DNA from: Blautia sp. Marseille-P3201T
GTDB lineage: Bacteria > Bacillota > Clostridia > Lachnospirales > Lachnospiraceae
DNA: 64,000 bases
Reading direction: 5' to 3'
Assembly: GCF_900120295.1 (NCBI RefSeq)
Contig: NZ_LT635466.1
Coordinates: forward strand, 62,001-126,000
This document shows positions 8,226-16,242 of the stretch, one piece after another. Made by a program: the position numbers and the translations under genes. The stretch's first letter is position 1. Each line of letters opens with the position of its first letter. The notes beneath the pieces are model-generated. The model was not told the origin of the DNA, did not search any database, and was given only the letters and a program-made list of their open reading frames with translations.

Positions 8226-9377
8226 TTACATTTTTTTGTAACGTTCAATCATTTCTTCCAAGGAAACCTGCTCAACCAGAGGTGCTTTTCCGAAAGAACC
8301 AAATTCCACAATCAAAGTTCCGATTGCTTCTTTTACACCTTTTTCAATAACTTCTACCAGCGCTGCTGTATCATCATCTTTAATTGTACCATACATAACG
8401 GTATCCATAATTGGAGGAAGGAAAGCTCTTGGATCAAACTGGTCTTTCTTTTCCTCTAATAACTGATATACTCCGCCAATGGAAGCGCTGTCACGTTTTG
8501 ACGGGTTATTTTTAAAGAACTCTTTCATATTTCTTGTAACAGCCAAACGAATATCTGTATCTACATTGATTTTTCCAATACCGCAAGGAATTGCAGCTTT
8601 TAATTCCTCAATAGAAATACCGTAAGCATTCTGGATATTTCCGCCTAAAGCATTGATTTCATCTACAATGTATTTTGGCACTGTAGAAGAACCATGAGAT
8701 ACTAATACACCGAAAAGATTTTCATGCATCATGCATTCTTTAATAGCAATTGCAATTTCTTTTCTTAATTTTACATCTTTTCCCTTTGATGCTCCATGCA
8801 TAGTTCCGTATGAAATTGCCAACGCATCACAACCTGTCTTTTTGAAAAATTCCACTGCTTTTAATGGGTTTGTGTAAGTAGATGTTGAAGAAAATACATG
8901 ATCCTCAACTCCGGCAAGTACACCTAACTCACCTTCTACTGACACCCCTCTTGCATGGGCATATTTAACAACTTCTCTTGTCAGTTCAACGTTTTCATCA
9001 AAAGGAAGGGAAGAACCATCAATCATAACTGATGTATATCCGCCTTCAATAGCCGCTTTACAAGAGTCAAAATTTTTACCATGATCTAAATGAAGAACTA
9101 CCGGAATAGGTGAGTCTTCCGCAAATTTTTTCACAGCATTTGCGATATTTTTTGCGCCGATTTTCTTATCTTCCAAAGTAGCGTTTAAGAAATCTGTTCT
9201 TCCGCCCATAAATCCGTTTGCTAAATCTGCCCCCTGTAAAATAGCTGCAGAACGGAACATTTCATGAACTTCAATAGCAGCTTTCGCCTGTGCAACTGCA
9301 TTTACATTAAATGCTCCCTGTGCAAAATGGTATTTGTCAACAGTTTCCAATAATGGTCTTAATGGTATTAATGGCAT
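8226..9377 (-). CDS. Class II fructose/tagatose-bisphosphate aldolase-like protein (long form)
   Basis: A zinc-dependent class II aldolase, predicted to cleave a ketose bisphosphate into two three-carbon units. The catalytic and zinc regions are visible: LHLDHGKNF, GVSVEGELG, YGTMHGAS, VSHGSSTVP (canonical HGGSG) and IGKINVDTDIRLA. At 383 aa it is clearly longer than GatY/KbaY/FbaA aldolases (~285 aa), and the altered phosphate-binding HGSST suggests a non-standard substrate or a divergent subfamily. The ATG follows AAAGGAG. It is the third gene after nagB and nagA and is closed by a strong terminator, so it probably acts on a phosphorylated product of those enzymes. Confidence 0.88.
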   Translation of the reverse strand: MPLIPLRPLLETVDKYHFAQGAFNVNAVAQAKAAIEVHEMFRSAAILQGADLANGFMGGRTDFLNATLEDKKIGAKNIANAVKKFAEDSPIPVVLHLDHGKNFDSCKAAIEGGYTSVMIDGSSLPFDENVELTREVVKYAHARGVSVEGELGVLAGVEDHVFSSTSTYTNPLKAVEFFKKTGCDALAISYGTMHGASKGKDVKLRKEIAIAIKECMMHENLFGVLVSHGSSTVPKYIVDEINALGGNIQNAYGISIEELKAAIPCGIGKINVDTDIRLAVTRNMKEFFKNNPSKRDSASIGGVYQLLEEKKDQFDPRAFLPPIMDTVMYGTIKDDDTAALVEVIEKGVKEAIGTLIVEFGSFGKAPLVEQVSLEEMIERYKKM

Positions 9378-9390
9378 AATTTTTCTCCTT

Positions 9391-10545
9391 TTATCTTTCT
9401 ATTTGCTTTCCTTTTACAAAAGTATCTACAATATCATAGCTTTCATCTACAATCAGAATATCCGCATCTTTTCCAGCTTCCAGACTTCCGATTTTATCAT
9501 CTACACCTAAAAGCTTTGCAGGGTTCATTGTTAAGAGAGGAAGCACATCTTCCATTTCTGCCCCTGTAAAATCAATCAGTCTCTTCAGAGCTGTTCCTGT
9601 TGTCAGGGTACTTCCTGCGCGCACACCATTTGATTTTAATTTTGCATCTCCGTCTTCGACTACCACATCATTGACACCCAGCTTATACTCTCCGTCCGGA
9701 AGTCCTGCTGCCATAATAGAGTCGGTTACTGCAACTACTTTATCATATCCTTTTGCTTTCAAAAACAGCCTTACACTGCCCGGATGCAGATGACGTCCGT
9801 CACAAATCGCCTCACAATAAATATCAGACTCCAAAGCAGCTCCCATCATTGACGGAAAGTGCTGATGGAATAACTTCATTGCATTACAGGTATGTGTACA
9901 TGCTGTTGCTCCATTTTCAATACATTTCATAGCAGTCTCATAGTCTGCACCAGAGTGTCCGATTGCAACAGTAATACCCATTTTTTTTATTTCCGGCACA
10001 GCCTCCGGAATACCTTCTACTTCCGGTGAAACTGTAATATAACGAATATTTCCTTCTGCTTCTTCCTGATATTCTTTCAAAAGCTCCATATCTGCTTTTC
10101 TTAGAAGTTCTTCCGGCATAGCGCCTTTAAATTCTACAGAAAGAAATGGTCCTTCCAAATGAATACCCAAAAGATTTGCACAATTTGCGTGATCTTTTTG
10201 GTGTTTTAATGCTTCATGAATACATTTTGTAGTCTGCTCTTTTGTATCTGTCAGAATAGAGCAAAGCCATGAAGTTGTTCCCTGAAGAGCAAAAAAATGA
10301 CCAATTTTCTCAAAATCATCTTTTAAAGCATCATTAACGTCTACACCACATCCACCATGTGTATGAATGTCAATAAAACCCGGAATAACTGATTTCCCTG
10401 AAGCATCATAAATATTTCCTTCTCTTTTCCCTTCTCCAGGACTGCAAATTTCACAGATTTTTCCATCTTCTATACATAAATCTTTTCTCTCCATACGACG
10501 CTTGTCGTATCGATATACATAACCATTGGTAATCCAGGTTTTCAT
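9391..10545 (-). CDS. nagA: N-acetylglucosamine-6-phosphate deacetylase
   Basis: An amidohydrolase predicted to remove acetate from N-acetylglucosamine-6-phosphate or a related amino-sugar phosphate. Metal and active-site motifs occur in order: IDIHTHGG, HLEGPF, AIGHSGADY, HTCNAM (canonical HLFNAM), ICDGRHLHP and VTDSIMAAG, whose Asp is catalytic. The length (384 aa) fits the family. Two ATGs are possible; that at 10545 is 7 nt from GGAGG and preferred over 10551. It directly follows the nagB-like gene and is cotranscribed with it and the aldolase. Confidence 0.92.
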   Translation of the reverse strand: MKTWITNGYVYRYDKRRMERKDLCIEDGKICEICSPGEGKREGNIYDASGKSVIPGFIDIHTHGGCGVDVNDALKDDFEKIGHFFALQGTTSWLCSILTDTKEQTTKCIHEALKHQKDHANCANLLGIHLEGPFLSVEFKGAMPEELLRKADMELLKEYQEEAEGNIRYITVSPEVEGIPEAVPEIKKMGITVAIGHSGADYETAMKCIENGATACTHTCNAMKLFHQHFPSMMGAALESDIYCEAICDGRHLHPGSVRLFLKAKGYDKVVAVTDSIMAAGLPDGEYKLGVNDVVVEDGDAKLKSNGVRAGSTLTTGTALKRLIDFTGAEMEDVLPLLTMNPAKLLGVDDKIGSLEAGKDADILIVDESYDIVDTFVKGKQIER

Positions 10546-10547
10546 TC

Positions 10548-11375
10548 TCATCCCTCCAATGCAGCTACAAACTCTGTAATTTTCAGATTAATATCCTGAT
10601 GATTTGTCAACAGGGATACAGGGAAATCTGAAGTTGCTTCTCCGTAAGCAGTTCTTCTCACAACAGCTCTGTGCCAATTTCTAAAACATCCCAAACGAAT
10701 TTTTCTGGCATGGGCAATTTCATAAATACCGATTGTCACGCAATATTTTGGCATATCTTCCAATGCTCCATTGAAATCTCCAATGGCATTTGCTGTTCTT
10801 GTTTCTTTTGTAATATCTAAAACTCTTGTTTTTTGTGCCAGGAATTCTTCATTGCTTAAAGATGGATCAGCTTCATTAAAAGCAACATGTCCATTAATTC
10901 CAATACCTCCAAAGCAGATATCCACACCACCCAGCTTTTCAATCAACTGTGGGATATATTCTACGTTTTCAGGGTCAGGAAATACTCTCTGTTCTTCTGG
11001 CATAACCAATTCAGGATCAATCTGACTGTACACGGTTCTGTTCATAAAACCACGGAAGCTTAACGGATGTGTTTCCGGAACCCATTTTTTATCATCATCC
11101 AGATATTCGTCCATGTTAATAAACCAAACATTCTTTAAACTGATTTTTTCCTGATTTACCATTTCCACAAAATAAGGATACTGTCCTACAGGACCTACAG
11201 GACAAATAAATACTGTTTTCTTGCCTTCTGCATTATTTTTCTTAATTTCTTCCGCCATTTCTTCTGCCATGGATCTAAATACTGCCGCATTATCTTCCAT
11301 TACAATCACCGGCAGCTTGGCTCCTTTGTTTAAAAGCTCCTCTTTTGTGTAAGTGTAATATTCATGTTTCGTCAT
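10548..11375 (-). CDS. NagB-like glucosamine-6-phosphate isomerase/deaminase
   Basis: A NagB/RpiA-fold enzyme, 275 aa. The motifs WFINMDEYL and FGGIGINGHVAFNE correspond to the active-site Asp/His region of glucosamine-6-phosphate deaminase. It is divergent from NagB proper (the usual NEP is NEA, and the C-terminus differs, KIRLGCFRNWHRAVVR), resembling the AgaI-like isomerase branch. It is first in the nagB-nagA-aldolase operon, with an ATG after GGGAGG and a TTGAAA-17-TATAAT promoter. It probably acts on an amino-sugar or related 6-phosphate; the exact substrate is unresolved. Confidence 0.88.
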   Translation of the reverse strand: MTKHEYYTYTKEELLNKGAKLPVIVMEDNAAVFRSMAEEMAEEIKKNNAEGKKTVFICPVGPVGQYPYFVEMVNQEKISLKNVWFINMDEYLDDDKKWVPETHPLSFRGFMNRTVYSQIDPELVMPEEQRVFPDPENVEYIPQLIEKLGGVDICFGGIGINGHVAFNEADPSLSNEEFLAQKTRVLDITKETRTANAIGDFNGALEDMPKYCVTIGIYEIAHARKIRLGCFRNWHRAVVRRTAYGEATSDFPVSLLTNHQDINLKITEFVAALEG

Positions 11376-11424
11376 TTTAAACTATCCTCCCTTGTTTTTA
11401 CATTATCAAACCTTCATATTTACA

Positions 11425-11453
11425 ATTATACGATAACTATTTTTCATTTTCAA
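11425..11453 (-). promoter_or_regulatory. Promoter of nagB-nagA-aldolase operon
   Basis: On the minus strand, TTGAAA (11448-11453) is followed after 17 nt by TATAAT (11425-11430), 50 nt upstream of the nagB-like start codon. Confidence 0.7.
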
Positions 11454-11491
11454 CAAACCTTTCTCAAATATTGCGTTTTTTTCTACTCAAT

Positions 11492-11546
11492 TTATGCAAA
11501 CGTTGTCTTAAATTCCGTTGTTTTTATTCGTCATTTCGGTTATAAT
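11492..11546 (+). promoter_or_regulatory. Operator-like site and promoter of the lacI-larC unit
   Basis: TTATGCAAACGTT (11492-11504) matches the site upstream of the ABC operon at 12 of 13 positions. It is followed by TTGTTT (11518-11523), a 17-nt spacer and TATAAT (11541-11546), a good promoter for the LacI-type gene at 11584. The site lies between the two divergent promoters and could serve both. Confidence 0.65.
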
Positions 11547-11583
11547 ATATCCATATAGCACTATTGTATTGTGAGGTTTTAAT

Positions 11584-12618
11584 ATGACACTAAAAGAAAT
11601 TGCAAAAGAAGCCAACGTTTCTATTTCTACTGTTTCCAGAGTAATTAACCAAAAAAACACAAAAGCTGCCAGCCCTGAAGTGCAGGAGCGTATCTGGGAA
11701 ATTGTACGAAAAAGCGGATATACCCCTAACTCAACAGCTCGTGCCTTAAAGCTTGGGCCAAAGACTCCTTCTGTAGAAATGCCCGCCCGCACCATTGCCT
11801 GTATTTATGCAAGAGGTGACTCTGCTGTTTCGGACCTTTTCTTTTCCCATATTGCAAAGGCCATTGAACAGGAAGCTTTCAAAAGCAACTTTTTCATCAA
11901 ACATTCCTTTACCGCATTAGATTTAGAAAATCCCGATGTAACCCTTAGAATTGCCAATTCTCCTGTAGATGGAGCAGTTATCTTAGGACGATACGATGAA
12001 CATATCCTGAAACTTTTTACGAAAAATTATAAACACATCATCTATGCCGGACTCAATCCCATGGAAGATAAATATGATCAGGTAGTATGTGACGGAAAAG
12101 AAATTACTTTTAGTGCAGTTTCCTATCTTCATGAACTGGGTCATAATAAAATTGGCTATATTGGAGAACAAAATAATGAAATTCGCTATACTGCATTTAA
12201 GGCTGCCCTAGAAACGTTGGGATTACCTTTTTTACAAAGAAACACTGCCAATGTAAAGCTTTCTCATGAAGGCGGTTATCAAGGTGCGCTTCATTTAATT
12301 AATACCAAGGCAGATATTACTGCTGTTTTTTGTGCCAATGACAATACTGCCATCGGAGCTATCCGAGCATTTCGAGAACACGGCTATCGCATTCCCGAAG
12401 ATATCTCCGTTATCGGCGTTGACGATATTGAAACGGCTCAATATCTTTCACCAATGCTTACCACTGTACATATCCCTTTAGAAGAAATGGGCAGAATGAC
12501 AGCCAAAATTCTCATAGACCGTATTACCGGCGGCCACCGTATTCCTTTAAAAACAGTATTACCTTATTATATAGCCAAAAGGGACACTTGTGGCAAAGCG
12601 CCCAAAAACAGAAAATAA
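11584..12618 (+). CDS. LacI-family transcriptional regulator
   Basis: A 344-aa regulator with an N-terminal helix-turn-helix (MTLKEIAKEANVSISTVSRVIN) and hinge, followed by a periplasmic-binding-protein-like sensor domain with the characteristic VFCANDNTAIGAIRAFREHG and ISVIGVDDIETAQYLSP. It is divergent from the nagB-nagA-aldolase operon and 20 nt upstream of larC. It is the obvious candidate for binding the two TTAYGCAAACGTT sites, thereby controlling both minus-strand operons and itself. The effector is likely a sugar or sugar phosphate from the pathway. Confidence 0.92.
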   Translation: MTLKEIAKEANVSISTVSRVINQKNTKAASPEVQERIWEIVRKSGYTPNSTARALKLGPKTPSVEMPARTIACIYARGDSAVSDLFFSHIAKAIEQEAFKSNFFIKHSFTALDLENPDVTLRIANSPVDGAVILGRYDEHILKLFTKNYKHIIYAGLNPMEDKYDQVVCDGKEITFSAVSYLHELGHNKIGYIGEQNNEIRYTAFKAALETLGLPFLQRNTANVKLSHEGGYQGALHLINTKADITAVFCANDNTAIGAIRAFREHGYRIPEDISVIGVDDIETAQYLSPMLTTVHIPLEEMGRMTAKILIDRITGGHRIPLKTVLPYYIAKRDTCGKAPKNRK

Positions 12619-12638
12619 CATCAGGAGGACTTTTTATT

Positions 12639-13478
12639 ATGAAAAAAGCACTTTATTTTGATTGTGCATCAGGAATTAGCGGAGATATGTCTGTAGCCGC
12701 TTTACTTGATTTAGGTGCAGATAAGAAAATGCTTTTAGACACCCTAGACAGTTTAAACCTTTCCGGATATAAAATTGAAATTTCAGAAGTGGAAAAATCA
12801 GGCATTGCTGCCTGTGACTTCAACGTTTTATTAGATAAAAAACATGAAAACCACGACCACGATATGGAATATCTGCATGGCAAAACACAGGAACACAGCC
12901 ATAAAGAGTGCCAGTGCGAACATGAACATCCACATAATATTCATACACACCATCATCATGAACACCGAAGTTTGCCTGACATTCTCTCTATTTTAGAACA
13001 TAGTGATATGACAGTAGGAGCAAAATCCATGGCTTCTAAAATTTTTGAAATTCTTGCTGAAGGAGAAGCCCATGCTCATCGCGTGCCAAAAGAACAAGTA
13101 CATTTTCACGAAGTCGGTGCTGTAGACTCTATTGTGGATATTGCCGCTTTTGCAATCTGCATGGATTTTCTGGGATATGAAGAAGTTTTCCTGCCTGTAC
13201 TAAAAGAAGGACAAGGCACAATCCGCTGTCAGCATGGTATTCTCCCTATTCCGGTTCCGGCTACTTCCAATATTGTATGTGCACATAATCTTCCGCTCTC
13301 CATTCTGCCTGTACAGGGAGAGCTTGTGACACCTACCGGCGCTGCAATTGCCGCTGCAATTACAACTTCCTTTACCTTGCCTGAAACCTTTCAGATTAAT
13401 AAAATCGGCATAGGTGCAGGGAAAAGAAAATATGAAGTTCCGGGAATTTTGCGGGTGATGGAAATTCAGTATTGTTAA
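12639..13478 (+). CDS. larC: LarC (N-terminal, LarC1-type) nickel-pincer cofactor protein
   Basis: LarC is the CTP-dependent nickel insertase that completes the nickel-pincer cofactor of LarA. The start is the ATG at 12639 after AGGAGG (279 aa). Visible features are FDCASGISGDM at the N-terminus, a His-rich insertion (about residues 68-107) plausibly binding metal, HFHEVGAVDSIVDI, VPATSNIV, PTGAAIAAAI and the end GIGAGKRKYEVPG. The protein stops where the second half (LarC2) normally begins, and no LarC2 frame is visible in the 150 nt beyond. In L. plantarum LarC is made by a frameshift joining LarC1 and LarC2. It is cotranscribed with the LacI-type gene, linking cofactor supply to the larA-like gene at 1482. 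Confidence 0.88.
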   Translation: MKKALYFDCASGISGDMSVAALLDLGADKKMLLDTLDSLNLSGYKIEISEVEKSGIAACDFNVLLDKKHENHDHDMEYLHGKTQEHSHKECQCEHEHPHNIHTHHHHEHRSLPDILSILEHSDMTVGAKSMASKIFEILAEGEAHAHRVPKEQVHFHEVGAVDSIVDIAAFAICMDFLGYEEVFLPVLKEGQGTIRCQHGILPIPVPATSNIVCAHNLPLSILPVQGELVTPTGAAIAAAITTSFTLPETFQINKIGIGAGKRKYEVPGILRVMEIQYC

Positions 13479-13504
13479 GAAATCTTCATTTTAAATACAT
13501 ATAA

Positions 13505-13600
13505 AGAATATCTATACATTTTCTGCTCCGTCTGCACTCACTTTGAGCTTACAGTCTTAAAGCGTGCTCAACAAATTCACTAAAAATGTATAGATATTCC
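13505..13600. repeat. Long palindromic intergenic repeat (copy R3, reverse orientation)
   Basis: Arms AGAATATCTATACATTT and AAAATGTATAGATATTCC pair across the core. Read on the minus strand the core is GTGAATTTGTTGAGCACGC, then TTTAAGACTGTAAGCTCAAAG, then TGAGTGCAGACGGAGC, clearly homologous to R2 and R4. It sits between the convergent larC and HTH genes and probably terminates transcription from both sides. Confidence 0.78.
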
Positions 13601-13633
13601 TGCGTATTGCTTATTGTAATATTTTCTCAATAC

Positions 13634-13873
13634 TCAAGTAGAAGATTTCTTTTTTACAATCTGCAGCTCATATCCCAACGCATTTAATACTGAATAAAAT
13701 AATTTTAGCGATGGACTATGCTCATTTCTTTCAAGACGGGAAATTGCTTGCTGTTTGCTGCCAATCATTTCTGCAAGCTCCGATTGAGAAATATTTTCCC
13801 CTTTTCTGATTTCAATTAAAGAAGCGATTAATTCTGCATCATTTTCCGCAACATAATATGTTCTTGCTTTCAT
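13634..13873 (-). CDS. XRE-family HTH protein, HigA-like antitoxin
   Basis: A 79-aa cytoplasmic DNA-binding protein. After about 25 residues there is a Cro/C1-type helix-turn-helix (ISQSELAEMIGSKQQAISRLERNEHSPSL), and the end ALGYELQIVKK is typical of HigA/RelB-type antitoxins encoded downstream of a RelE/HigB toxin. No complete toxin gene precedes it; the upstream stretch has only an open remnant of about 41 codons. It may be an orphan antitoxin or a stand-alone regulator. Confidence 0.75.
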   Translation of the reverse strand: MKARTYYVAENDAELIASLIEIRKGENISQSELAEMIGSKQQAISRLERNEHSPSLKLFYSVLNALGYELQIVKKKSST

Positions 13874-14187
13874 ATCAGTTTTTTCTGTAAGTGGAATAGC
13901 ACCTTTTTCTATTCCTCCTTTAACATTTTCACAACAGCTTTAAAGGCTTTCTTTTCATCCTCTGTTAAGTTATCTTTTTCATTTTGTACAATCCCTTCCT
14001 CTTTACAACTTTGTAATACATCATATTTGTTGTTAAATCAATAAGAAAGAAAAAATAAATCTCCAATGGAAATAAATGTCTCAAAACATAAAATTCCATT
14101 GAAGATTATTAATTTTAAAACAGGAAAATGCAATCGTTTATAACTGATTTTTCCTTTTTATCTTTCGTTAAATGTATACTTACTTAT
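13874..14187 (-). other. Gene-free stretch with small ORF remnant and folA terminator
   Basis: On the minus strand a start-less open stretch ends in ...LTEDEKKAFKAVVKMLKEE and a stop just upstream of the HTH gene; it may be the tail of a lost partner. Nearer folA, AATCTCCAATGGAA (14058-14071) pairs with TTCCATTGAAGATT (14094-14107); read on the minus strand this hairpin is followed by TTTATTTTTTC and is a likely terminator for thyA-folA. Nothing else is recognisable. Confidence 0.5.
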
Positions 14188-14676
14188 TCATTTCTTCTCG
14201 TAAGTTAAAAATTCATACTCAATATCAAAATAAGTCTGTTCTTCGCTTCTTTCTGTCACCTTCCACTCCGGCATTTCATCTAAATTAGGGAAGAAAGTAT
14301 CTGCTTCATAGGTAAAATCAATTTTTGTCACATGAGCTTTATCACAATATGGTAAAAATTGTTTATAAATACTGTCTCCGCCAATTACATATACATCTTC
14401 TGTATCATATTTTTTTACTTCTTCTAAAACCTCTTCTACACTGTGAAGAACAATGGCATCTTTTGCTTTATAGTTTTTATCTCTTGTAAGTACAATATTT
14501 ACTCTGTTTTTTAAAGGAAGTCCATTGGGAAAAGTTTCTAATGTCTTTCTTCCTAAAATAACCACTTTTCCTGTTGTTGTTGTACGGAAAAATTTCATAT
14601 CTGCAGGAATACTCACTAAAAGCTTATTATCTTTTCCTATTCCCCAGTTTGCATCTGCTGCTACAATTAAATTCAT
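14188..14676 (-). CDS. folA: Dihydrofolate reductase
   Basis: Reduces dihydrofolate to tetrahydrofolate with NADPH, regenerating the cofactor oxidised by thymidylate synthase. The 162-aa sequence has the typical N-terminus MNLIVAADANWGIGKDNKLL, IPADMKFFRTTT with the substrate-binding acidic residue, VVILGRKTLETFP and VYVIGGDSIYKQFLP. It lies 13 nt after thyA and is cotranscribed with it. Confidence 0.96.
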   Translation of the reverse strand: MNLIVAADANWGIGKDNKLLVSIPADMKFFRTTTTGKVVILGRKTLETFPNGLPLKNRVNIVLTRDKNYKAKDAIVLHSVEEVLEEVKKYDTEDVYVIGGDSIYKQFLPYCDKAHVTKIDFTYEADTFFPNLDEMPEWKVTERSEEQTYFDIEYEFLTYEKK

Positions 14677-14689
14677 CTTTTATTCCTCC

Positions 14690-15541
14690 TTATACTGCAA
14701 TTGGTATATCTTTAATCTGTGGTCCTGCCTGATAATTTTCCACCATCAAATCATCAGTGGTAAACTGATAAAAATCTTTCACTTCCGGATTTAGCCAAAC
14801 CTTTGGCGCCGGAAATGTCTCTCTTTTAATAAGCTCTTGAATAACCGGAACATGTCTGTCATAAATATGAGCATCTGCAATCACATGAACCAATTCTCCC
14901 GGTATCATATCATTTACCTGTGCCACCATCATTAACAAAATAGCATACTGGCATACATTCCAGTTATTCGCAGCCAAAATGTCCTGTGAACGCTGGTTCA
15001 ACACTCCGTTCAGCACCAGCTTATCACTGTTTTTTTCTTTTGTTACATTATAGGTCATACTATAACAACATGGGTCTAATGCACCGCTATGAAGATATTC
15101 AAACTGATATAAATTTGTCATAATTCTCCTGCTGTATGGATTTTCTTTCAGTTGTTTTAACACATAATCCATCTGGTCTACTTCTTCACCTTTGTAGAGA
15201 AATTTTCTTCCTACTACATCTCCGTAGCAAGTACCGATAGAACCATCTTCATCTGCCCACGCATCCCATATATGTCCGTTTAAGTCATGAATGTTATTAG
15301 ACTTTCTCTGATATATCCAGAGAATTTCGTCCATACAGGTTTTCAGAGCTGTCTTTCTAAGTGTCAATGCCGGAAATTCTTTCCGCAAATCATAACGGTT
15401 TACCACACCAAATCTCTTAATTGTATATGCGTACTCCCCTGTGTCTTCCCATTTTGGTCTTACTTTTTCTCCTTGGGTATCTGTGCCGTTTTCCAAAATA
15501 TCCTGACACATCCGGATAAATAAATCATCTGCTAAACTCAT
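14690..15541 (-). CDS. thyA: Thymidylate synthase
   Basis: Methylates dUMP to dTMP with methylene-tetrahydrofolate. The start is the ATG at 15541 after AAAGGA (283 aa); the upstream in-frame extension has no support. Recognisable blocks are FPALTLRKTALKTCMDEILW, PYSRRIMTNLY, the catalytic Cys in ALDPCCYSMTYNV, LNQRSQDILAANNWNVCQYA, VIADAHIYDRHVP and the conserved C-terminal PIAV. It forms a two-gene operon with folA. Confidence 0.96.
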   Translation of the reverse strand: MSLADDLFIRMCQDILENGTDTQGEKVRPKWEDTGEYAYTIKRFGVVNRYDLRKEFPALTLRKTALKTCMDEILWIYQRKSNNIHDLNGHIWDAWADEDGSIGTCYGDVVGRKFLYKGEEVDQMDYVLKQLKENPYSRRIMTNLYQFEYLHSGALDPCCYSMTYNVTKEKNSDKLVLNGVLNQRSQDILAANNWNVCQYAILLMMVAQVNDMIPGELVHVIADAHIYDRHVPVIQELIKRETFPAPKVWLNPEVKDFYQFTTDDLMVENYQAGPQIKDIPIAV

Positions 15542-15682
15542 GAATTTTTCCTTTCTTCCCACGTTTTTTATTATTATACCCCATCTTCTCCTCTTTTCCA
15601 ACCAAAAAACACTTTCCCTGGCACTTTACAAATCCCAAAAAAAGTGATACTCTTTTAAAATCTTTACGAAAGGAGATTTTTC

Positions 15683-16177
15683 ATGAAAAAATTTATTATT
15701 TATTGTCTCAAGCCCTTGTCTTTTTTGCCGGCACTTGCTGTTATGTATATAATTTTCAGCTTTTCCGGTCAGACCGGTACAGAGTCCGGAAGTCTGAGTC
15801 ATGAAATCAGTTATCAGATTATCTCAGTTGCAGACAAGGTTTTAAATAAAAATCTGACAGAAAGTGAAAAACAAATCTATACAGACAGAATTGAACATCC
15901 TGTAAGGAAACTGGCTCACATGACAGAATACTGTATTCTGGCTCTTTGTGTTTCTTTTCCCCTCTATATATATGGTGTGAGAGGTTTTCTCCTTTTCCTG
16001 TTTGCAGGACTGTTTTGTGTAGGATTTGCCTGCACAGATGAATTTCATCAATCCTTTGTGGCAGGTCGAGGACCTTCAAAAAAAGATGTGCTGATTGACA
16101 GTACAGGGGCTCTTATCGGCATTCTGGCAGTGCAGATTTTCTGTCATGGGTTTTTACGTTCAAAAAAGCATAGATAA
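15683..16177 (+). CDS. VanZ-like family membrane protein
   Basis: A 164-aa protein with about four hydrophobic segments. The family motifs are VRKLAHMTEYCILAL and DEFHQSFVAGRGPSKKDVLIDSTGALIG. VanZ-like proteins are widespread in Firmicutes membranes; VanZ itself is associated with low-level teicoplanin resistance, but most homologues have no known role and no van genes are nearby. The ATG follows AAAGGAG, and the gene is divergent from thyA and monocistronic. Confidence 0.88.
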   Translation: MKKFIIYCLKPLSFLPALAVMYIIFSFSGQTGTESGSLSHEISYQIISVADKVLNKNLTESEKQIYTDRIEHPVRKLAHMTEYCILALCVSFPLYIYGVRGFLLFLFAGLFCVGFACTDEFHQSFVAGRGPSKKDVLIDSTGALIGILAVQIFCHGFLRSKKHR

Positions 16178-16182
16178 AGGCA

Positions 16183-16219
16183 AAAGGGACTTCTTGCAAA
16201 TTATTGCACCAGTCCCTTT
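16183..16219. terminator. Bidirectional terminator
   Basis: AAAGGGACT (16183-16191) pairs with AGTCCCTTT (16211-16219) between the convergent VanZ-like and yafQ genes. T-rich sequence after the stem is weak on the plus strand. Confidence 0.6.
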
Positions 16220-16242
16220 CCACTATTTTCAAAATACATATC

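Noticed and set aside
5282-9377. Sulfoglycolysis or taurine catabolism as the function of the first locus, given the SsuA/TauA-like transporter
   Set aside because: No sulfolactaldehyde reductase, sulfonate lyase or sulfite exporter is present; the transporter family is too broad to infer a sulfonate.
15683-16177. Glycopeptide-resistance gene vanZ
   Set aside because: The VanZ-like family is widespread and no van genes are nearby, so a resistance role is not supported.
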